A stretch of DNA of 19,465 bases, taken from contig JBDLJJ010000041.1 in NCBI GenBank assembly GCA_039714435.1, positions 1 to 19,465 on the forward strand. The letters are read 5' to 3'. Source of the stretch: JAZDDE01 sp039714435. Its GTDB lineage: Bacteria > Gemmatimonadota > Gemmatimonadetes > Palauibacterales > Palauibacteraceae. Position 1 is the stretch's first letter. The number at the start of each line of letters is the position of its first letter. Under the pieces are notes generated by a model. That model worked only from the letters and a program-made list of their open reading frames with translations, was not told the origin of the DNA and did not search any database. Positions 12,787 through 19,465 of the stretch are shown piece after piece. The translations under genes were made by a program, and so were the position numbers.

Positions 12787-14750
12787 CGGCCCGCCGGCGT
12801 CGGCGCTCAACGAACATGCACACTCATCGGGCGCGGTTCATCGCGCTGAGCCTCGGCCTCATCACCGCTGCGTACGTGGCGCGGGTGACGCAGCTTCAGG
12901 TCGTGCAGGGTGAGCGCTGGGCGGTCCAGGCGGAAGGTCAGTCTGAGGTCCGGCTCGTTCTTCCGGCCACCCGCGGAAGGATTCTTGACCGCGAGGGCCG
13001 GCCGCTCGCTATCTCGCGTGAAGAGTTCCAGGTCTACTACGCTCCGGCTGAGGTGAAGAACCCGGAATCCGCCCTGACTGTGCTGGCCAAGGCCCTGGAC
13101 CTCTCGGCCAGCCAGGCGGACCGGCTGAGAAACGCAGACAGAGGCTGGCTGGCGCTGCCCCGCCGGATTACGGGCCAGGAGCGGGATGCGCTTTCACGCG
13201 CTGTGGGCTCCGGACTTCACTTTGTGCCGGCTCCCACGCGGGTGTATCCAGAAGCTGGACTGGCGCGCGCTATCCTCGGCTCCATCGATTCTGAGGGAGC
13301 CGGCAAGTCTGGCATCGAAGCCCGGTACGACAGCCTGCTGCGCGGCCGGCCGGGTGAGGTAGCGCAGACGCGCGATGCCCGAGGTGCGACGTATAGGGAT
13401 CCCGAGGTGCCTCTCTCACCGCCGGTGTCCGGGCACGACGTGTACCTGACGCTGGACGCCGAGCTCCAGACGATCGCGGAGAACGCTCTGGACGACGCCA
13501 TTGACCGCACCGGCGCCAGTGGGGGCGACGTCATCATCGCAGACCCGAAGACAGGCGAACTGCTGGCCGTCGCCAGCCGTAGGCAGGGTGCCGGCCTCCG
13601 GGTTCCCGCCTTCAGTGACCCGTTCGAGCCGGGGTCTACGGTAAAGCCATTCCTTCTCGCGGCCCTCCTCCAGGAAGGTGAAGCGGACCTGGCGGACAAA
13701 GTGTATGCGGAGCGGGGAAGCTGGATGATGGGAAGCCGCCGCATCGAGGACGTACACGAGTACGACACGCTCACCGTGGCCGAGGTCCTCAGGTACTCCA
13801 GCAACATCGGGTCAGCCAAGCTCTCTACCCGCCTGCAGCCGGGCCAGCAGTACGCCTATCTGCGGGACTTTGGTTTCGGGACCCCGACCGGCGTCGTTCT
13901 CACTCCCGAGAGCGGGGGATTATTGCGCAGGCCCGAAGAGTGGTCGGGGCTGAGCCAGGCTTCTCTGGCCATCGGGTACGAACTGATGGTGACGTCTCTG
14001 CAACTGGTATCCGCCTACGGCGCCCTCGCCAACGGTGGAACGCTCATGAAGCCGCGGCTGATCCGGGAGGTCCGCGGACCGGACGGGAAGCCGGTGTATC
14101 AGCCGTCGCCGACGCCGGTTCGGCGCGTCATCGAGAGGGACGTCGCAGCAGATATCGGGGAGGTTCTCGGCTCTGTGGTCGCCGAGGGAGGAACGGGTAC
14201 GCGCGCCTCGCTCAACACCGTGTCTATCGCCGGCAAAACGGGCACGGCTCGCATAGCGTCAGCCGGAGGGTACTCTGAGCGGCGTTATCAATCGTCCTTC
14301 GTAGGCTACGCTCCGGTCCAAGACCCGGCCCTCGTAATCCTCGTAAAGCTCGAGGATCCGCAGGGAGCCTACTACGGCGGCGAGACGGCCGCCCCGGTCA
14401 GCAGGGCGATTTTGCAGGCGGCCCTGGCGTCCAACCAGCCGTACGCGGCTCGCGTGGCCTCGCACTCCGGCCCCGTGCGCGAGCTGGCCTGGGGAGCGCC
14501 GAACAGCGCTCCGGCCCGCGCGGTACTGGTCGCGTCCCGGCCGGTCGAGGAGTCGACCCTCGCCTCGGAAGGCCAGGGAGCGACCTTCGTCCGCCTTCCG
14601 GACCTGCGTGGGCTCTCGCTGAGGACTGCGTCGGCACGCTTGTTCAGGCTGGGCCTGAACGTGGAGCTAGAAGCTTCCGGTCGTGTACAGAGACAAGTGC
14701 CAGCTGGCGGCAGTCGGGTAGTTCCCGGTGCTACCGTCTTGTTGCAGTAG
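12783..14750 (+). CDS. ftsI: Class B penicillin-binding protein with PASTA domain (FtsI/PBP3)
   Basis: This 655-residue septal transpeptidase cross-links peptidoglycan. It has an Arg-rich cytoplasmic start (TARRRRR), one membrane anchor (about 18-38) and a pedimerisation domain with TRGRILDREGRPLA. The transpeptidase domain carries SxxK (S285-T-V-K288), SxN (S339-S-N341) and KTG (K485-T-G487). A single C-terminal PASTA domain (about 602-655, VRLPDLRGLSLRTASARLF) is the type that binds peptidoglycan in SpoVD-like proteins, and is absent from E. coli FtsI. The gene is coupled to ftsL by ATGA. A strong GGAGAAAGGA begins at the stop codon and serves murE. Confidence 0.96.
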   Translation: MTARRRRRSTNMHTHRARFIALSLGLITAAYVARVTQLQVVQGERWAVQAEGQSEVRLVLPATRGRILDREGRPLAISREEFQVYYAPAEVKNPESALTVLAKALDLSASQADRLRNADRGWLALPRRITGQERDALSRAVGSGLHFVPAPTRVYPEAGLARAILGSIDSEGAGKSGIEARYDSLLRGRPGEVAQTRDARGATYRDPEVPLSPPVSGHDVYLTLDAELQTIAENALDDAIDRTGASGGDVIIADPKTGELLAVASRRQGAGLRVPAFSDPFEPGSTVKPFLLAALLQEGEADLADKVYAERGSWMMGSRRIEDVHEYDTLTVAEVLRYSSNIGSAKLSTRLQPGQQYAYLRDFGFGTPTGVVLTPESGGLLRRPEEWSGLSQASLAIGYELMVTSLQLVSAYGALANGGTLMKPRLIREVRGPDGKPVYQPSPTPVRRVIERDVAADIGEVLGSVVAEGGTGTRASLNTVSIAGKTGTARIASAGGYSERRYQSSFVGYAPVQDPALVILVKLEDPQGAYYGGETAAPVSRAILQAALASNQPYAARVASHSGPVRELAWGAPNSAPARAVLVASRPVEESTLASEGQGATFVRLPDLRGLSLRTASARLFRLGLNVELEASGRVQRQVPAGGSRVVPGATVLLQ

Positions 14751-14767
14751 GAGAAAGGAAACGTCGA

Positions 14768-16357
14768 TTGGCGGCGATCGGCGCGTGGCCTGGCGTGGAG
14801 CCACTGAACATGACTGACCGCCTGCCTGGTGGTAAGGCCGGAATCTCCGTAGAGCCGGAGCTCGTGCTGAGCCGGCTCACCGCGGCCGGCCTGAGCGGCC
14901 GCTGGATAGGCGGCCTCCCAGCCGCGCTGACCGGTTTTCACACGGATTCTCGGCGCATAGAGCCCGGCGACCTGTTTTGCGCTATCCCCGGTACGGTAGT
15001 CGACGGGCACGCCTACATTCCGCAGGCGGTCGACCGTGGAGCCTCAGCCTGCGTTACGGAGCGCGAGACCGAGCGCGAGTTGGACGATCTCCCGGTGCCG
15101 CTCCTGGTGACTCCCGACGCACGTCGGGCGGCCAGCCATCTGGCTTCGTTGTTCGCCGCTGACCCCGGCCGGGATCTCAGACTGGTCGGCGTGACGGGCA
15201 CGAACGGGAAGACGTCCACAGTGCTTCTGCTCCAGCATCTGCTCTCGCCGATCGGCACGTCAGCCGCCCTCGGTACGCTAGGGGTCTGGCCCGAGCACGC
15301 CGCAGCGGAGTCGGATGCAGGGGACGGTGCGGCGTCCACCACCGGCATGACGACGACCGGCATGACGACGCCTGGACCAGTGGAGCTGATGGCGGAGCTG
15401 GAGCGAATTCGACTGCGGGGAACCCGCCTGCTTGCCATGGAGGTGTCGTCCCACGCTCTGGATCAGAGACGGACCGACGCTCTCGAGTTCGAATGTGCGG
15501 TATTCACCAATCTGACCCATGAGCACCTGAACTATCACACCGGCATGTCGGACTACCGGGCTGCCAAGCTCCATCTAGCGGCGCTTCTGGCGCCCGGCGG
15601 AACGGCTGTCGTGTGCGCCGATGAGCCCGCCTGGCGTGATGCCGACTTCGGTGGCCATCGGGTTGTGACGTTCGGTTTCGCTCCGGAGGCCGATGTTCGG
15701 GCACTGGACATCCGCACCGGCCTGCGAGGGAGTCAGTTCCGCCTGTCGGCGCACGGACAGGTGACGGACGTCGAGCTTCCTCTGCTCGGAGCGGTGAACG
15801 TGGTGAACGCTCTCGGTGCGGTCGCCGCGGCTCTGGCCATGGGGCTGGAAGGCGACCTGGCCGAGCTCCTGGCGAGCATGAGCCAGATTCCGGGCCGAAT
15901 GGAGGTGCTGGCTCTGGAACCCGGACTCATCGTGCGTGACTACGCTCACACCGCGGACGCCATGGCCCGCGGCACGGCGGCGATGCGAAAGCTCACGGCC
16001 GGCCGCGCCATGGTGCTGTTCGGGTGTGGCGGCGACCGGGACCGGGGAAAGCGCTCCCAGATGGGAAGCGCCGCGGCGGAGGGCGCCGACCTGCTGCTCG
16101 TGACCGAGGACAATCCGCGCTCCGAGGACCTGGCAAGAATCATCGCCGACATCGTTTCCGGCCTGCCCGAGGACGCATACGAGGTCGTGCTGGACCGGCG
16201 CCAGGCCATCCAGCGCGGCATCGAGCTTCTCGGCCCCGGTGATTCGCTCCTTCTGGCCGGAAAAGGGCACGAGACCTACCAGATTGTGAACGGCGAGAAG
16301 AGGCCGTTCGACGAACCGGCGATCGTGGCCGAGATCCTGGGGCAGAATACCTCGTGA
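14768..16357 (+). CDS. murE: UDP-MurNAc-tripeptide ligase, meso-DAP type
   Basis: This 529-residue cytoplasmic ATP-dependent ligase adds the third residue of the peptidoglycan stem peptide. Motifs are HTDSRRIEPGDLF, the P-loop GTNGKTS (K148), EVSSHALDQRR, NLTHEHLNYH with the carbamylated lysine at K267 (DYRAAKLHL), RDYAHTADAM and DNPR (448-451). DNPR is the signature for meso-diaminopimelate, not lysine. The stretch before TTPGPVEL is enlarged by a perfect 15-bp duplication. TTG 14768 is preferred because AAAGGA lies eight bases upstream; ATG 14810 would shorten the unconserved N-terminus by 14 residues and is the alternative. The stop overlaps murF (GTGA). Confidence 0.96.
   Translation: MAAIGAWPGVEPLNMTDRLPGGKAGISVEPELVLSRLTAAGLSGRWIGGLPAALTGFHTDSRRIEPGDLFCAIPGTVVDGHAYIPQAVDRGASACVTERETERELDDLPVPLLVTPDARRAASHLASLFAADPGRDLRLVGVTGTNGKTSTVLLLQHLLSPIGTSAALGTLGVWPEHAAAESDAGDGAASTTGMTTTGMTTPGPVELMAELERIRLRGTRLLAMEVSSHALDQRRTDALEFECAVFTNLTHEHLNYHTGMSDYRAAKLHLAALLAPGGTAVVCADEPAWRDADFGGHRVVTFGFAPEADVRALDIRTGLRGSQFRLSAHGQVTDVELPLLGAVNVVNALGAVAAALAMGLEGDLAELLASMSQIPGRMEVLALEPGLIVRDYAHTADAMARGTAAMRKLTAGRAMVLFGCGGDRDRGKRSQMGSAAAEGADLLLVTEDNPRSEDLARIIADIVSGLPEDAYEVVLDRRQAIQRGIELLGPGDSLLLAGKGHETYQIVNGEKRPFDEPAIVAEILGQNTS
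15341..15370 (+). repeat. Perfect 15-bp tandem duplication within murE
   Basis: ACCGGCATGACGACG occurs twice back to back (15341-15355 and 15356-15370), encoding TGMTT-TGMTT. It sits in the loop that in MurE carries the conserved threonine pair contacting UDP-MurNAc, so the protein has extra copies of a TT motif near the substrate site. The reading frame is kept. Confidence 0.9.
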
Positions 16358-17730
16358 GCGGCGCTTCGTTTGATTCGGCCGAAGTGCGGGACGTGCTGGG
16401 CCTCCCGGCGGAGTCCTCATCGAGGCGCTATGCCTCGGTCAGCACCGATACGCGGACCATGGGCGCTGGTGCTCTGTTCGTCGCCCTGCAGGGGGAGAAT
16501 TTCGACGGGGCTGACTTTCTGGAGCAGGCAGCGCGCAGCGGCGCCAGAGGCGCGGTCGTGCCGCACGGCGCCACAGAGCCGGAGGACGATTTCGAGATGT
16601 TCGCGGTGGCCGATACTACCCGGGCCCTGGGAAGTCTGGCCCGCCACCACCGTACTCGCAGCGCGGTCAGGGTGGTGGGGGTCACGGGCAGCTCCGGAAA
16701 GACCACCGTCAAGGAAATGCTGGCCTGCGCCCTGGCCGGCTCGTTCGACACGCACCGCACCGAGGGCAACCTGAATAATCGTATCGGGCTTCCGCTGTCG
16801 ATCCTGAGCGCCCCGGCGGAGGCGGAGGTCTGGGTCCTGGAACTGGGAACCAGCCTGCCCGGAGAGATCGCCGAGCTGACGGCCATCGCCGACCCGGATG
16901 ACGCCGTGGTGACGACCGTCGGTCCGGCTCATCTGGAGGGCCTGGGTGACATACACGGAGTACTGGAGGAGAAGCTCGATCTGATCCGCGGAGCCCGCAA
17001 CGAGGGCAATGTCGTGGTGGGCGAGATTCCGGCTGAGCTTCCGCTCGCGGCCCGGCGAATTCGGCCTGACACGATCACCGCGGGTATCGGGGAGTCGGCC
17101 GACTACGCGCCCGACGACTACGAGGTGGGAGCGGAAGAGGTCTGGTTCCGCAGGGACGGGGCTACCTACCGGGTGGCGGCCGGAGGGATGCACCACCTGC
17201 GGGACGCGTTGCTGGCCGCCTCGCTGGCGGAGAGGCTGGACGTAGCGCCACTCGAAGCCGCCGCAGGTCTGGCCGAGTTCCGGCCCTTGGGGCTGAGGGG
17301 AGCGGTGCGGCAGTTGGGCGACCTGACCGTGATCGCAGATTGCTACAACGCGAACCCCGAATCTTTCGAGGCGGCCATCGTGCACTGCCGTCTGTCCTTT
17401 CCCGGCCGGCGACGTGTCGCTGTCGCCGGCACGATGCTCGAACTCGGTTCACATTCAGGCCGCGAACACGCGCGTGTCGCGGGTCTGCTGGCCCGCGGCG
17501 GATTCGATCTGGTGGTCGCGCAGGGAGAGTTCGGCCCCGCGTTCTCGAATCTGGAGTCCGCCGCCGGCGGTGTGCAGGTCATAGCCGCCCAGACAGCCTC
17601 CGATGCGTGGACCGCCCTGGAGCCCGAACTGCGCGGGGACGAGGTGGTGCTGGTCAAGGGGTCGCGGGGAGTGAGCCTGGAGTCAGTCGTCGACGGCCTC
17701 GAGCGGGCCTACGCGGGGGGCGTGGCCTAA
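16354..17730 (+). CDS. murF: UDP-MurNAc-tripeptide:D-Ala-D-Ala ligase
   Basis: This 458-residue ligase adds D-Ala-D-Ala to complete the UDP-MurNAc-pentapeptide. Motifs include STDTRTMGAGALFVAL, the P-loop GSSGKTTVK (K116), EGNLNNRIGLPLS, ELGTSLPGEI, DCYNANPESFEAA, the C-terminal SGREHARVAGLL, and VKGSRGVSLESVVDGL. Length is normal. GTG 16354 overlaps the murE stop by 4 bp. The stop shares one base with mraY (TAATG), giving direct translational coupling. Confidence 0.97.
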   Translation: MSGASFDSAEVRDVLGLPAESSSRRYASVSTDTRTMGAGALFVALQGENFDGADFLEQAARSGARGAVVPHGATEPEDDFEMFAVADTTRALGSLARHHRTRSAVRVVGVTGSSGKTTVKEMLACALAGSFDTHRTEGNLNNRIGLPLSILSAPAEAEVWVLELGTSLPGEIAELTAIADPDDAVVTTVGPAHLEGLGDIHGVLEEKLDLIRGARNEGNVVVGEIPAELPLAARRIRPDTITAGIGESADYAPDDYEVGAEEVWFRRDGATYRVAAGGMHHLRDALLAASLAERLDVAPLEAAAGLAEFRPLGLRGAVRQLGDLTVIADCYNANPESFEAAIVHCRLSFPGRRRVAVAGTMLELGSHSGREHARVAGLLARGGFDLVVAQGEFGPAFSNLESAAGGVQVIAAQTASDAWTALEPELRGDEVVLVKGSRGVSLESVVDGLERAYAGGVA

Positions 17731-18836
17731 TGCTGTACCACTTCCTGTTTCCGCTGGCTGACCGCCACATCCTGTTCAACGTGTTCCAGTACATCTCGTT
17801 TCGGGCCGCCGGAGCCATGACGACCGCGCTGCTCGTGACGTTTATCGTGGGTCCCTCCGTCATCAGGCGCTTGGAAAAGCAGAAAATCGGGCAGGTCGTG
17901 CGTCTGGAAGGCCCCAAGTCCCACCTGCACAAGCAGGGCACTCCCACCATGGGTGGCCTGATAATCCTTATCGCCCTGCTCGTTCCTAGCCTGCTCTGGG
18001 CCCGGCTGGACCAATGGTTCGTACCCACCGCTTGCGTTTTGACCGCCGGAATGGGTGTCATCGGCTTCACAGATGACTACCTGAAGGTGGTACGGCACGA
18101 GTCACGGGGTCTCATCGCCCGTCACAAGCTGGTCTGGCAAATGGCGTTCGGGCTGTTGCTCGGCGTGTTCCTGCTCTGGGCCCCGTTCGCGAGTGAGGGA
18201 GTTCTGGAGCGCTCGATGCCGTTCCTGAAGAATGTGCAGGTGGTATTCTGGCTGCCCGCATTCCCGATCTTCGTGGCCCTGGTCATGGCGGGAAGCGCCA
18301 ACGCGGTCAACCTGACAGATGGTCTGGACGGCCTGGCCGCCGGCCTGAGTGCCATCGCCGCTCTTACCTTTGGCGTGTTCGGCTACGTCATGGGCCGCGT
18401 GGACACGTCCTACTACCTGGACCTGACCTACCTGCCCGGCGCCGGCGAACTGACCGTGTTCTGCGCCGCCCTGGCCGGGGCCGCTATCGGCTTCCTGTGG
18501 TTCAACGCACCACCCTCGCAGGTCTTTATGGGTGATACGGGGTCACTGGCCCTCGGCGGCGCGATCGGGGCAGTAGCGCTACTGCTGAAATTCGAGTTGA
18601 TGCTCCTGATCGTCGGCGGAGTCTTTGTCGCCGAGGCGCTGTCGGTGATCATCCAGACGTCCGGCTTCAAGCTGACACGATGGCGCACCGGAGTGGGCCG
18701 GAGAGTGTTTCGAATGGCGCCCCTGCATCACCACTTCGAGCAACTCGGCTGGCCCGAGACACGGGTCGTCATACGCTTCTACATCATAGGCATTCTGTTC
18801 GCTTTGATCAGTCTGGCCACCCTGAAGGTGCGCTGA
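17730..18836 (+). CDS. mraY: Phospho-MurNAc-pentapeptide transferase MraY
   Basis: This 368-residue polytopic inner-membrane enzyme transfers phospho-MurNAc-pentapeptide to undecaprenyl phosphate, making lipid I. About ten hydrophobic helices are visible. Conserved loops include GPKSHLHKQGTPTMGG, FTDDYLK (D115, D116), NLTDGLDGLA (194-203), MGDTGSLALGG (D269) and MAPLHHHFEQLGWPE. The three aspartates match the known catalytic set. ATG 17730 shares a base with the murF stop; upstream frame extensions would run deep into murF and are not supported. The stop shares a base with murD (TGATG). Confidence 0.98.
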   Translation: MLYHFLFPLADRHILFNVFQYISFRAAGAMTTALLVTFIVGPSVIRRLEKQKIGQVVRLEGPKSHLHKQGTPTMGGLIILIALLVPSLLWARLDQWFVPTACVLTAGMGVIGFTDDYLKVVRHESRGLIARHKLVWQMAFGLLLGVFLLWAPFASEGVLERSMPFLKNVQVVFWLPAFPIFVALVMAGSANAVNLTDGLDGLAAGLSAIAALTFGVFGYVMGRVDTSYYLDLTYLPGAGELTVFCAALAGAAIGFLWFNAPPSQVFMGDTGSLALGGAIGAVALLLKFELMLLIVGGVFVAEALSVIIQTSGFKLTRWRTGVGRRVFRMAPLHHHFEQLGWPETRVVIRFYIIGILFALISLATLKVR

Positions 18837-19465
18837 TGGTTCGCACGCCCGCCTTCGAGCCCGGGGCCAGCGTGGCCGTCCTCGGATTGGGGATATCGGG
18901 AGTTGCCGCCGCACGGCTGGCTCTCGCTCGCGGCGGCCGCGTGTACGTGAGCGACGTCAGCGATGGGGACGAGCAGGTCGCTGCGGCCAAGGAGCTCCGC
19001 GGCGCAGGTATCGACGCCGAGGCCGGTGGCCACGACATGGAACGGCTTCTGGCGGCTGACCTGGTCGTGGCCAGTCCCGGCATCGGGCCTGCTACGCCCG
19101 TGCGCAGCGAACTGATCGAGGCTGGAGTGCGAACTATCGCCGAGATCGATCTCGCTTACCGCGATATCACGAGCCGGATCATCGGCGTGACCGGCACAAA
19201 CGGCAAGACGACCGTTTCGCAGCTCCTCACGCACGTTCTGGCCAGCGCCGGCATGAGCGTGGAGTGCGGGGGCAACGTCGGCCTGTCACTGTCCGAAATC
19301 GCTTTGCGGGAACAACAGCCAGACTGGATCGTGGCCGAGCTCAGCTCTTTCCAGCTCGCCGATCTGGAGCAGTTCAGGCCGGATGTGGGAGTGCTCCTCA
19401 ACCTCGGTCCGGACCACCTCGATCGTTACCACGGCGTCGCTCAGTACTATCGCGACAAACAGCAG
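18836..19465 (+). CDS. murD: UDP-MurNAc-L-Ala:D-Glu ligase (partial, N-terminal 210 residues)
   Basis: The frame is open from ATG 18836 to the window edge, so the C-terminal half is missing through truncation and not mutation. Visible are the N-terminal Rossmann-like UDP-binding motif VAVLGLGISGVAAARLA, ASPGIGP, the ATP P-loop GVTGTNGKTTV (K124), GGNVG, ELSSFQL and LNLGPDHLDRY, all typical of MurD. MurD adds D-glutamate to UDP-MurNAc-L-Ala in the cytoplasm, the step before MurE. It is coupled to mraY through TGATG and continues the usual dcw order. Confidence 0.96.
   Translation, partial: MVRTPAFEPGASVAVLGLGISGVAAARLALARGGRVYVSDVSDGDEQVAAAKELRGAGIDAEAGGHDMERLLAADLVVASPGIGPATPVRSELIEAGVRTIAEIDLAYRDITSRIIGVTGTNGKTTVSQLLTHVLASAGMSVECGGNVGLSLSEIALREQQPDWIVAELSSFQLADLEQFRPDVGVLLNLGPDHLDRYHGVAQYYRDKQQ

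Noticed and set aside
17340..17729. N-terminal extension of mraY into murF
   Set aside because: The extension is Arg-rich shadow sequence of murF; normal MraY homology begins at the ATG at 17730, which is coupled to the murF stop.

Overview
The window is about 19.5 kb of GC-rich bacterial chromosome. It carries housekeeping genes almost entirely on the + strand, packed with overlapping start and stop codons. There is no phage, transposon, CRISPR or defence content. The mix of genes (DivIVA, a PASTA-tailed class B penicillin-binding protein, a DAP-type MurE, lipoprotein processing with a lipoprotein metallopeptidase, and a PNP-like gene between divIVA and ileS) suggests a diderm bacterium. My best guess is Gemmatimonadota, from remembered gene order and not from a search.

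Layout. (1) 1-56: the tail of an unidentified CDS. (2) 57-448: a non-coding gap with two different arrays of 12-bp tandem repeats and a candidate promoter next to the following gene. (3) 449-8633: a tightly coupled run of yggS (PLP homeostasis), divIVA, a degenerate purine nucleoside phosphorylase-like gene, ileS, a DksA/TraR zinc-finger gene, lspA, an rluD-type pseudouridine synthase and a lipoprotein zinc metallopeptidase. Nearly every junction overlaps or is separated by a few bases. (4) 8614-8938: a candidate promoter, a 74-residue two-helix membrane protein, and tRNA-Val(UAC), whose first ten bases are also the end of that protein's gene. (5) 9077-10816: an exported CsgG/TolB-like plus TPR protein, followed by a strong intrinsic terminator. 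(6) 10950-19465: the division and cell wall (dcw) cluster. It begins with a promoter and four 10-bp-spaced MraZ boxes, then mraZ, rsmH, ftsL, ftsI, murE, murF, mraY and the first 210 codons of murD, which runs off the window.

How it fits together. The dcw cluster supplies septal peptidoglycan synthesis: MurE, MurF and MurD in the cytoplasm, MraY for lipid I, and FtsL/FtsI at the septum. It appears to be autoregulated by MraZ. The upstream run links translation (IleRS, pseudouridylation), stringent-type transcription control, pole or septum organisation (DivIVA) and lipoprotein maturation (LspA), with a lipoprotein encoded two genes downstream of LspA.

The points most worth a second look are these. 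A PNP-fold protein has lost most of the phosphate-site and catalytic residues. IleRS has a rearranged class I signature (GVHH in place of HxGH), of the type linked to strong mupirocin resistance. The small membrane protein gene ends inside tRNA-Val, so RNase P maturation would remove its stop codon. Two SD-less genes (yggS and the small membrane protein gene) have promoter-like elements placed for leaderless transcripts.
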